DNA from: Marinilabiliaceae bacterium
Lineage (GTDB): Bacteria > Bacteroidota > Bacteroidia > Bacteroidales > Marinilabiliaceae
Reading direction: 5' to 3'
NCBI GenBank assembly: GCA_009777175.1
Contig: WRMI01000021.1
Span: 1-44,270 of the forward strand
Length of the DNA stretch: 44,270 bases
Part shown: positions 32,720 to 40,763 of the stretch, piece after piece
Layout of the letters: the number at the start of each line of letters is the position of its first letter
Position numbering within the stretch: position 1 is the stretch's first letter
Translations under genes and position numbers: made by a program
The notes under the pieces: generated by a model
Told to the model about the DNA's origin: nothing
The model's database searches: none
What the model saw: the letters and a program-made list of their open reading frames with translations, nothing else

Positions 32720-32799
32720 AAGGTAACGTAATAGTTATTCCGTTTCCATTTTCAGACCTATCAGCTACAAAAATTTCAAAACTTAAAAATCGAATATAA
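32704..32799 (+). pseudogene. Truncated PemK/MazF-like toxin
   Basis: The frame from ATG 32704 reads MEKFVKGNVIVIPFPFSDLS, the conserved first strand of PemK/MazF-family endoribonucleases, then ATKISKLKNRI and a stop. The RPAL motif and the rest of the ~110-aa domain are absent. The change after SDLSATK looks like an internal deletion that kept a few C-terminal codons or a random end. It cannot be a functional toxin. Confidence 0.65.
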
Positions 32800-32838
32800 T
32801 AATTTATAATAACACTCACCCCAAAAATTCTATCAAAT

Positions 32839-34071
32839 ATGGAAAGATTTATTTTTAGACTTAGTGATGAGCAATTGAAAGAAATTGCTATTTCATTAAA
32901 AAGCAAAATAGAAAAAGGACTTTGCGAGTTTAATTCCGAAGTGCAATGTATCCCAACATTTATTACTCCCCGAACCACAGAAATAAAGGGCAAAGCGTTA
33001 GTTTTAGATTTAGGTGGAACAAATTATAGGGTAGCAAAAGTTGATTTTTCAGAAAAAGAGCCTCTTGTCTACCCTAGTGACGGATGGCAAACAGACCTGT
33101 CAATTATGAAACAAAACGGGTTCACAGAAGAAACCCTCTTAAAAAAAATGACAGAGCCAATTTGTGAACTAAATATCGAAGAAAATATCCCTATTGGGTA
33201 TTGTTTTTCCTATCCTGCCGAATCGTTACCAAAAGGAGACGCTAAACTTATCAGATGGACAAAAGGGGTCAATATTAGCGAAATGGTCGGAAAACCCGTT
33301 GGACAGCCACTTGTTGATTATCTTAACAATAAGTTTAATAAGAAGTTCACAGGAATAAAAGTCATTAACGATACCGTTGCGAGTTTATTTGCTGGACTTG
33401 CGGACAGTGGCTATGACGCTTATATAGGATTAATTGTCGGAACAGGAACGAATATGGCTTTTTTTGCAAGAGCCGACAAAATCAAAAAATTAGATTGGGA
33501 AATGTTAAAATTAGAAAATCCTGATATTAAGCCTGATAGTCTTATTCCAATAAATCTTGAATCGGGTAATTTCAATCCTCCGCATCTAACTAATATAGAT
33601 AAAATTGTGGATGCTTTATCCGATAACAAAGGTTTTCAACGGTTTGAAAAAGCAGTTTCAGGAATGTATTTAGGTGAAGTTCTGAAATCGCTTTTCCCCT
33701 GCGACTTATTCGAAGATAAGTTTGATGCTCAAAAATTGACACAAATTATTAATTATCCCGACATTTATAAAGATAAATATCACAGGAATGCGTTAAATAT
33801 ATATTGTCGGTCTGCAGATCTTGTTGCTGCATCCATTGCAGGGCTTATTCTGGTCTTAATTTCACACAATCCGAGTATCAAAACAATTAAACTTACAGCC
33901 GAAGGCAGTTTATTTTGGAGCGAACTATTTGAATATGATAATTACAAAAGTATTGTTTCAGTAACTCTTCGTAGTATTTTGCAAGATCTTGGTCATAAAG
34001 ATATTAAAGTGTCGATTGAGCCAATAAAAAATGCTAATTTAATAGGGACAGCGGTTGCGGCATTATCTTAA
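32839..34071 (+). CDS. Hexokinase (eukaryotic-type family)
   Basis: This 410-aa cytosolic kinase phosphorylates glucose or related hexoses with ATP. It carries the hexokinase-family motifs: LVLDLGGTNYRV (phosphate 1, near residues 54-65), YCFSYPAESLPKGDAKLIRW and TKGVNISEMVGKPV (sugar binding), VINDTVASLFAGL (catalytic Asp), LIVGTGTNMAFF (phosphate 2), NLESGNF and LTAEGSLFW (adenosine). It belongs to the group shared by eukaryotes and Bacteroidota rather than to bacterial ROK glucokinases. It ends 16 nt before the histidine ammonia-lyase ATG. Confidence 0.95.
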   Translation: MERFIFRLSDEQLKEIAISLKSKIEKGLCEFNSEVQCIPTFITPRTTEIKGKALVLDLGGTNYRVAKVDFSEKEPLVYPSDGWQTDLSIMKQNGFTEETLLKKMTEPICELNIEENIPIGYCFSYPAESLPKGDAKLIRWTKGVNISEMVGKPVGQPLVDYLNNKFNKKFTGIKVINDTVASLFAGLADSGYDAYIGLIVGTGTNMAFFARADKIKKLDWEMLKLENPDIKPDSLIPINLESGNFNPPHLTNIDKIVDALSDNKGFQRFEKAVSGMYLGEVLKSLFPCDLFEDKFDAQKLTQIINYPDIYKDKYHRNALNIYCRSADLVAASIAGLILVLISHNPSIKTIKLTAEGSLFWSELFEYDNYKSIVSVTLRSILQDLGHKDIKVSIEPIKNANLIGTAVAALS

Positions 34072-34087
34072 AATAATTTTAAATATT

Positions 34088-35581
34088 ATGAATAATTTAT
34101 TTCAAATTACCCCTAAACCACTATTTTGGTGGCAGATAGAAAATATTTTGCAAGAAAAACAAAAAATTTCTCTTTCAGAAGAATCTAAGAAATTAATTTG
34201 TAACTGCAAAGAGTGGCTTAACAAAAAAATTGAGACGCACGACAAACCAATCTACGGAATTAATACCGGTTTTGGTGCATTGCACAACATCTCAATTTCA
34301 AACGAAGAATTGAATTTATTACAGGAAAATCTTGTAATCAGTCATGCATGCGGAGTTGGAGATGAAGTTAGGCACGAAATTGTAAAATTAATGTTACTGC
34401 TGAAAATTCACGCTTTAAGTTTGGGACATTCGGGCGTTCAGTTGAATACAGTTGAACGTCTGATAGATTTTTTTAATAATGATGTTATTCCTGTTGTATA
34501 TGAGCAAGGTTCTTTAGGTGCATCGGGCGATTTAGCACCATTAGCGCACCTTGTCCTGCCTCTTATTGGAAAAGGTGAAGTATATTATAAGGAAAAAAAA
34601 TATGAAACATCAGTTGTTTTGAAAGAATTAAAAATCGAACCACTAAAACTTGAAGCAAAAGAAGGGCTGGCTCTCCTTAATGGTACACAATTTATGAGTG
34701 CACATGGAGTTTTCTTACTATTAAAAGTGTTCAAATTGTTAAAATTTTCTGATATCATTGCCGCATTGTCGCTTGATGCTTATGATGGACGTATTGAGCC
34801 GTTTTTTGAACAACTTCATTTAGTACGTCAACACAAAGGGCAAATAGAAACCGCTGAATATATTCGAACTATCTTAGATGGCAGCCAATTGATTTCTCGC
34901 GAAAAAAAGCACGTTCAAGACCCATATTCTTTTCGGTGTGTTCCGCAAGTTCACGGTGCCGTAAAAGATGCTGTTGATTATGTTTCTAATGTAGTTTTGA
35001 CAGAAATTAATTCTGTTACAGATAATCCAATGGTTTTCCCCGATGATGACCTGATTGTTTCGGGTGGAAATTTTCATGGTGAGCCCTTAGCATTAGCAAT
35101 GGACTTTCTGGGCATTGCAATAAGTGAATTAGGAAGTATTTCTGAACGAAGAACATACCGATTAATATCAGGCGGTCGCGGCTTACCTGAATTTTTGGTC
35201 GCAAAACCCGGAATTAATTCTGGTTTTATGATTCCTCAATATACCGCCGCATCTATTGTCAGTCAAAACAAACAACTTGCAACTCCATCTTCGGTGGACA
35301 GTATTCCATCATCTAACGAGCAGGAAGACCACGTTAGTATGGGTGCTAATGCCGCAACAAAAGCATTGAAAATTGTCGAAAACGTTGAAAAAATTTTGGC
35401 GATAGAACTATTCAACGCCGCTCAAGCAATAGATTTTCGCCGCCCCTTAAAATCATCTCCATTCTTAGAAGATTTTTTAAAACAATATCGCGAAAAAGTT
35501 TCTTTTCTTGAGCAAGATAAACTGATGTACAAAGAAATAAATGCTTCTGTGGAATTTTTGCGAGAGTTTAATTGGAGGTAA
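34088..35581 (+). CDS. hutH: Histidine ammonia-lyase
   Basis: HutH (497 aa) deaminates L-histidine to urocanate in the first step of histidine breakdown. The MIO cofactor is formed from Ala-Ser-Gly in GSLGASGDLAPLAHL (near residue 140), and the catalytic Tyr lies in YGINTGFGAL. Other conserved segments are QDPYSFRCVPQVHGAV, TDNPMVF, SGGNFHGEPLALAMD and SSNEQEDHVSMG. The in-frame ATG at 34088 is used instead of an earlier one that lies inside the hexokinase gene. No other hut genes are present in the window, so the rest of the pathway must be elsewhere or absent. Confidence 0.95.
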   Translation: MNNLFQITPKPLFWWQIENILQEKQKISLSEESKKLICNCKEWLNKKIETHDKPIYGINTGFGALHNISISNEELNLLQENLVISHACGVGDEVRHEIVKLMLLLKIHALSLGHSGVQLNTVERLIDFFNNDVIPVVYEQGSLGASGDLAPLAHLVLPLIGKGEVYYKEKKYETSVVLKELKIEPLKLEAKEGLALLNGTQFMSAHGVFLLLKVFKLLKFSDIIAALSLDAYDGRIEPFFEQLHLVRQHKGQIETAEYIRTILDGSQLISREKKHVQDPYSFRCVPQVHGAVKDAVDYVSNVVLTEINSVTDNPMVFPDDDLIVSGGNFHGEPLALAMDFLGIAISELGSISERRTYRLISGGRGLPEFLVAKPGINSGFMIPQYTAASIVSQNKQLATPSSVDSIPSSNEQEDHVSMGANAATKALKIVENVEKILAIELFNAAQAIDFRRPLKSSPFLEDFLKQYREKVSFLEQDKLMYKEINASVEFLREFNWR

Positions 35582-35671
35582 TAGGAAAATTTTTTGTATG
35601 TTGAGAACTGCTGACTTGGAACTTCTTATTTCCTTAAGTGACCTCTGGGTAAATCAAAATGTCTCCTTTTT

Positions 35672-36691
35672 ATGAAATATTTTTCATCCTCTGTTTTCCT
35701 CTTTCCATTAGTGGCTAAAAAATTTAAAATCGATTTTTTCATTCCTGCTTTGCTGTTGGCAATAGTTATTGGTAAAATGTTTCCTCAACCTGCCCTTTAC
35801 GATGGCATAGTTAATTTTAAAACAATCAGTAACTTAGGAATTTTCATAGTTTTTCTTTTTTATGGAATAAAATTAAATTTAAGCACATTAAAAAGAGACA
35901 TTGGCAATTGGAAATTGCACTTTATTATTCAACTCTCAACATTTTTACTTTTTCCTTTGATAGTACTCCCTTTTGTTTTCTATTTTAAAGAACAGAATAC
36001 GGGACTTCTTTGGATTGGCGGATTTTTTTTAGCTACTTTACCTTCAACGGTTTCATCGTCTGTTGTTTTTATTTCTATTGCAAAAGGAAATATACCAAGT
36101 GCAATATTTAACGCTACTTTTTCGAGCCTTGCAGGAATTATTTTTACACCTCTTTGGATGAGTTTGATTATTACTTCTGGAAATGAAGCCACATCAAGCG
36201 ATTTTTTTTCTATTATTTTAAAATTGCTCACACAAGTGTTGATACCTTTGATAATTGGAATGTTTTTAAACCGATTTTTTGGTAAGTGGGCAGAAAAAAA
36301 TAACAGTTCGTTAAGAAAAATCGACCAATCTGTAATTCTGTTAATAGTTTATTTATCTTTTGCAAAATCATTCCATGAAAATCAGTTTCAATTAGTTAGT
36401 ATAATTGACCTTCTGCTGACTACATTCTTTTGTTTTTTATTATTATTAATTGTATATCAAATAATTACTTTTATCTGTTATCTATTGAAACTTCCAAAAG
36501 AAGATATTATCACAGCACAAATTTCGGGTTCAAATAAATCGTTAATCCACGGAACTGTAATGTCTAATCTAATATTTGGCGGAATGGTTTCAGTAGGTCT
36601 AATTCTTTTGCCTTTAATGATTTATCATTCTTTGCAATTAATAATAATGGGTATTATTGCTAAGAGAAAACATGTGTATAAAGGAACATGA
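35672..36691 (+). CDS. Bile acid:sodium symporter-like transporter (SBF-like/YfeH type)
   Basis: This 339-aa integral membrane protein has nine to ten hydrophobic segments. The family features visible are IDFFIPALLLAIVIGKMFPQ at the N-terminus, GIFIVFLFYGIKLNLSTL, FFLATLPSTVSSSVVFISIA (the conserved polar crossover region), FNATFSSLAGIIFTPL and a final SGSNKSLIHGTVMSNLIF segment. It fits the SBF_like branch of the BASS family, whose substrates in bacteria are mostly unknown. It follows hutH by 90 nt; a link to histidine or urocanate transport is only suggested by the order. Confidence 0.85.
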   Translation: MKYFSSSVFLFPLVAKKFKIDFFIPALLLAIVIGKMFPQPALYDGIVNFKTISNLGIFIVFLFYGIKLNLSTLKRDIGNWKLHFIIQLSTFLLFPLIVLPFVFYFKEQNTGLLWIGGFFLATLPSTVSSSVVFISIAKGNIPSAIFNATFSSLAGIIFTPLWMSLIITSGNEATSSDFFSIILKLLTQVLIPLIIGMFLNRFFGKWAEKNNSSLRKIDQSVILLIVYLSFAKSFHENQFQLVSIIDLLLTTFFCFLLLLIVYQIITFICYLLKLPKEDIITAQISGSNKSLIHGTVMSNLIFGGMVSVGLILLPLMIYHSLQLIIMGIIAKRKHVYKGT

Positions 36692-36799
36692 ATTATTAGA
36701 ATTATTCCAAAAATTATTTATTTTTAAAATAAAATATATAAATATCATAAATTTTAAAAAGTTGCGTTAATATAAAAAATAATTTAATTTAAGTTTCTA

Positions 36800-38587
36800 A
36801 TGAAAAAAATTATAAATATCTGCTTATTTTTAGCATTATTATTGACAAGTTGTCAAACAAAAAAAATTGTAAAGACCTTCGAAAATGTAAGTCCCTTCGA
36901 AAGTATGATTTATCCCAACGGACCGCCTGTAATTGATCGAATTATGGACGAGGGAACAACGCAACGTTTTAACTTCTATTTTATGGAAGGAAACCGTTTC
37001 AAAGCGTTAGGAGAATATTCCAAAGCGGTTGATTATTACAACGAAGCAATAAATGCTGACCCTGCATCTGCTGCTTGTTTTTATGAGTTAGCAAATATGT
37101 ATTATATGCTCGGAGATACAAAACGTTCCGAAGATACCGCTCTTAAAGCAGTGCAATTAGTTCCTGATAATGAATGGTATCTGCTTTTTTTATCAAGAAT
37201 ATATCATTACAATAATAAAATTTTTTCTGCATTAATTGTTGCTAAAGAGTTAGTTAGGTTAAAACCAAATAATTATGAATATTTGTACAATCTTTCTCAA
37301 ATGGAAATTACATCCGGAAAATATCAAGATGCCATCGTTTCGCTTAACAGAATTGAAGCAATACTTGGCATAAATGAAATTATTAGCCTCGAAAAACATA
37401 CACTCTATGTGGAGTTGAACGATAGTAAAAACGCTGAAAATGAAATCATCAAACTTTCAAAACATAATCCTTATGATTATGATTATCAAGTATATCTGGG
37501 AGATTATTATTCACAGCAAGGAAATTTAAAAAAAGCGTTAAATGTTTACGAAAAAGTTTTACAACAAGACCCCAACAATGGAATAGTTCATTTCAGCCTT
37601 GCTAACTATCATTTGGTAAAGAATGATGAAAAAAACTTCAAACAATCCATGATAAATGGTTTTAATAGTCCGACCGTTACCTTAGAGGACAAACTTCAGC
37701 GTTTATTAGTTTTTCTAATGGCGATAGATAATCCCGAAAATCCAATGAAAAAGGAGGATTTTGAAAATATTTTCGCACAACTAAAAATCCTTCATAAAGA
37801 CGATTTCAGAACTTATGTACTTTATGGAAATTTCCTAAACCATTATCAGCAAAGGAAAGAAGCCGCCGAAGCATTTGAAACAGCCTTACTTATAGACGAA
37901 AAACAAGAGTCAGTTTGGCAAGATTTTTTGTTCTTAGCAATGGGAGAGTATGAAGAAGATAAGTTTTTAGAACAATGCCAAATTGCTGCTAATGCCTTCC
38001 CCGAAAATCCTATAATTAATTTTATTACAGCCCTTGCTTATTCTACTTTTAAAAATTACGAAAAAGCAATAGAACACCTTTTAATTGTTTTAGAACATAA
38101 TGAAGATAATGCTCGATTAACCGAGCAAACCTACGGACTTCTCGGCGATGTATATTTTCAATCAGGCGATAAAGAAAAAGCGTTTCAATATTATGATAAA
38201 GCCTTATCTATTGATCCTAACTCAATTATGATATTAAATAATTACGCATATTACCTCTCCTTAGAAAATAAAGAATTAGACAAAGCCGAACGGATGATTT
38301 CAAAAGTCATTGAATTTGAACCATTTAATCCTACTTATTTAGATACTTATGCTTGGGTTTTGTTTAAAAGAGGAAGATATTTTGAGGCGATTTTTGTTAT
38401 GGAACAAGCCATCAACAATAGTGAAGAACCATCCGGAGTTCTTTTTGAGCACTACGGTGATATTCTTTACAAAAACGGCGATATAGAAAAAGCATTAGAG
38501 TATTGGATGAAAGCAGCCGAACAAGGAGATAGCGAAGACTCAGAAAAACTTAACAGTAAAATTAATAACGCTTCATTTATTGACTAA
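36800..38587 (+). CDS. TPR-repeat lipoprotein
   Basis: This 595-aa protein has a lipoprotein signal MKKIINICLFLALLLTSC. At least ten tetratricopeptide repeats follow, for example GEYSKAVDYYNEAINADPAS, GNLKKALNVYEKVLQQDPNN, GDKEKAFQYYDKALSIDPNS and GRYFEAIFVMEQAI. It is expected to sit on the periplasmic face of a membrane as a scaffold. It is first in a three-gene unit with DUF4292 and EnvC-like proteins, an arrangement I recall as conserved in Bacteroidota, where dut often precedes it. This suggests a role in envelope or cell-division assembly. The stop lies 5 nt before the next ATG. Confidence 0.9.
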   Translation: MKKIINICLFLALLLTSCQTKKIVKTFENVSPFESMIYPNGPPVIDRIMDEGTTQRFNFYFMEGNRFKALGEYSKAVDYYNEAINADPASAACFYELANMYYMLGDTKRSEDTALKAVQLVPDNEWYLLFLSRIYHYNNKIFSALIVAKELVRLKPNNYEYLYNLSQMEITSGKYQDAIVSLNRIEAILGINEIISLEKHTLYVELNDSKNAENEIIKLSKHNPYDYDYQVYLGDYYSQQGNLKKALNVYEKVLQQDPNNGIVHFSLANYHLVKNDEKNFKQSMINGFNSPTVTLEDKLQRLLVFLMAIDNPENPMKKEDFENIFAQLKILHKDDFRTYVLYGNFLNHYQQRKEAAEAFETALLIDEKQESVWQDFLFLAMGEYEEDKFLEQCQIAANAFPENPIINFITALAYSTFKNYEKAIEHLLIVLEHNEDNARLTEQTYGLLGDVYFQSGDKEKAFQYYDKALSIDPNSIMILNNYAYYLSLENKELDKAERMISKVIEFEPFNPTYLDTYAWVLFKRGRYFEAIFVMEQAINNSEEPSGVLFEHYGDILYKNGDIEKALEYWMKAAEQGDSEDSEKLNSKINNASFID

Positions 38588-38591
38588 AACA

Positions 38592-39413
38592 ATGAAAATA
38601 AAATACATATTAATCATAATTATTGCTGTTTTATTATTAAGTTCATGTAAAACCAAAAGAAAATTATCCAAAGAAACTATTCCTGATAAAATTGCACAAG
38701 AAATGTTATTAGAAAATATTTTAAATAACCAATTAGATTATAAAACACTGTTTGTCAAACGAATGAACATCGAGTTAGACGACAACGGAAAATCTATTTC
38801 TGCAAGAGCATCAATGTACATCGAAAAAGATAAAAAAATAATTATTCAAATAAATGTTTTGATATTAGAAGTTGCCCGAGTTCTGATTGAAAATAACGAA
38901 ATTACTGTTATTGACAGAATTAATAGAGAAGTCTATAGCGCTAATTTTCAACTTTTAAAAAACAAATTTAATATTGACCTGAATTATACTCTTTTAGAAA
39001 AATTATTGACAAATCAACTTATCACCTATCCCGATAATATTATTTTTAACAATTATGAGTTAGAAGAAAAGTCCGATAAATATCTTTTAAAATCCTTTAA
39101 CGAAACCGATTATGAGACAATGATTAAAAGATTTCCACAATACTATTTACATGAAATGGAAGTTATTTCTGAAACAAACAAAATTGCAAAACACAAAATG
39201 ACAAATCTGCAAAATATTGTTTTTGAAGTATTATATAGTAGTTTTGAAAATATTAATGGTAAAAAATTTCCGAATACCGTTACATTAAGAGCACGAAAAG
39301 ATAGAGAAATGTACGGACTTACCCTCAAATCATCGGGAATTGAAGTAAATGGCTCAAACGTTATTTCTTTTAAAGTGCCCGACGATTATAAAAAAGGTGT
39401 GTTGAGGTTTTAG
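38592..39413 (+). CDS. DUF4292 lipoprotein
   Basis: This 273-aa lipoprotein has the signal MKIKYILIIIIAVLLLSSC. The mature part, from KTKRKLSKETIPDKIAQEML, contains SISARASMYIEKDKKIIIQI and VIDRINREVYSANFQLLKNK, typical of DUF4292. The family has a LolA/LppX-like beta fold in my reading, but its function is not known. The ATG at 38592 is preferred over a TTG four codons upstream that overlaps the previous gene. It lies between the TPR and EnvC-like genes in a conserved order. Confidence 0.85.
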   Translation: MKIKYILIIIIAVLLLSSCKTKRKLSKETIPDKIAQEMLLENILNNQLDYKTLFVKRMNIELDDNGKSISARASMYIEKDKKIIIQINVLILEVARVLIENNEITVIDRINREVYSANFQLLKNKFNIDLNYTLLEKLLTNQLITYPDNIIFNNYELEEKSDKYLLKSFNETDYETMIKRFPQYYLHEMEVISETNKIAKHKMTNLQNIVFEVLYSSFENINGKKFPNTVTLRARKDREMYGLTLKSSGIEVNGSNVISFKVPDDYKKGVLRF

Positions 39414-39422
39414 ATTTTTGTT

Positions 39423-40625
39423 ATGACTATTGATTTTATTTACACAAAAGTTGTTACTATTTACACTGATTTTCTAAAAAAATCTCTGTTATATATTCCT
39501 GTTTTATTGTCTATTTTTACCATACCAAATTTTGCTCAAGATGTAGAAAAATTAAAAAAAGAACAAGAAAACCTATTGAGACAAATTAATGAAACAAAAA
39601 AAGAACTTATCTCCAAAGAGAAAACAAGAGATAATACTTTTAAGCAAATCAACCTGATAAACAATGAAATAAACATAAGAGAAAAACTAATTTCAACAAT
39701 ACAGCAGGAAATAAATCAATTTGAGCGTCAAATAAATATCAATAATCAAGAAATCAAAGCATTAGAAGATAAAATCAAAAAAATTAAAGAAGAATATGTT
39801 CGAATGTTACAAGATACATATTTAAGGCGAAATTCAATGAACGACCTGCTTATCTTTTTAAGCGCAAAAGATTTCACCGAGTCATACAACCGATACCGAC
39901 TTTTAAAAGAATATTCAGAATATCGAAAACAACAAGGAATAAAATTAATCGAAAATCAAGAGAAACTGAAAGTCTTATTAATTGAAATTCAATCACAAAG
40001 AAAAGAAAAAGAAGAGAGTTTAATCAAAATTGAAAAAGAAAAAAGTGCCTTAAATCAAAATCAAAAACAGAAAACCACTTTGGTAGCCGAACTACAAAAA
40101 GAGGAAAGATGGCTTAAACAAACACTATCCGATCAAGAAAAACGAGCAAAAGCATTGGAAAATCAAATACTTGCAATAATTCGACAAGCACAAAACGTCA
40201 AAACTGAGTACGGAAAAAATTTCAAAGACAATATGGGCAAACTTCCTTGGCCCGTTACTAAAGGAGTTATTATTAGCGAGTTCGGCGAACAAGAACACCC
40301 CGTTATCAAAGGTGTTACAATTAAAAATAATGGAATTGACATCAAAAGTAGCGAAAATGATGATGTATTTTCAGTTTTTGAAGGCGAAATAAGCCGAGTA
40401 ATCAATATCCCCGGATACAACAACGCTATCATAATACGTCACGCCGACTATCTAACCGTTTACGCTAATTTAAAAGATATTTATGTAAAACAAGGACAGA
40501 AAGTAACCATGAAACAAAAAATTGCTACCCTCTATAAAGAAAAAAACGAAAAAACAGGAACCCTCCACTTTGAAATTTGGAAAGAAAGCCAAAAATTAAA
40601 CCCAAAAAGATGGTTAATACCATAA
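39423..40625 (+). CDS. EnvC-like murein hydrolase activator
   Basis: This 400-aa protein has a signal-like hydrophobic segment (residues ~18-38, ending NFAQ), a long coiled coil (residues 40-250, Lys/Glu/Gln-rich) and a C-terminal LytM/M23 domain (residues ~285-400). In the LytM domain the first zinc His of the usual HxGxD is replaced (NNGIDI), and the final motif is TLHFEIW rather than an HxH, so the domain should not be a metallopeptidase. EnvC-type proteins with a degenerate LytM domain activate septal amidases. This fits that role. It follows the DUF4292 gene by 9 nt. Confidence 0.9.
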   Translation: MTIDFIYTKVVTIYTDFLKKSLLYIPVLLSIFTIPNFAQDVEKLKKEQENLLRQINETKKELISKEKTRDNTFKQINLINNEINIREKLISTIQQEINQFERQININNQEIKALEDKIKKIKEEYVRMLQDTYLRRNSMNDLLIFLSAKDFTESYNRYRLLKEYSEYRKQQGIKLIENQEKLKVLLIEIQSQRKEKEESLIKIEKEKSALNQNQKQKTTLVAELQKEERWLKQTLSDQEKRAKALENQILAIIRQAQNVKTEYGKNFKDNMGKLPWPVTKGVIISEFGEQEHPVIKGVTIKNNGIDIKSSENDDVFSVFEGEISRVINIPGYNNAIIIRHADYLTVYANLKDIYVKQGQKVTMKQKIATLYKEKNEKTGTLHFEIWKESQKLNPKRWLIP

Positions 40626-40648
40626 AAATTTTTAATTTTTTTTTTATT

Positions 40649-40763
40649 TTTTTGAAACCTTTTTATTTTTTTTCTGTAAAAGCCATTATTTTTATACTAA
40701 TTATTTATTTAAATTTATTAAAATGGTACATTTGATAGAAAATTTTTACAAAACAGTTGATGC
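40649..40763 (+). repeat. 115-bp direct repeat, copy 1
   Basis: These 115 bp, covering the upstream region and the first 13-14 codons of the BspA-like gene, are identical to 44156-44270 (offset 3507 bp). The second copy runs off the end of the window, so the true repeat is longer. Confidence 0.95.

Noticed and set aside
32839-36691. A combined hexose and histidine utilisation operon
   Set aside because: Hexokinase, hutH and the transporter are consecutive, but no other hut genes are present and the gaps and families do not support a shared pathway.
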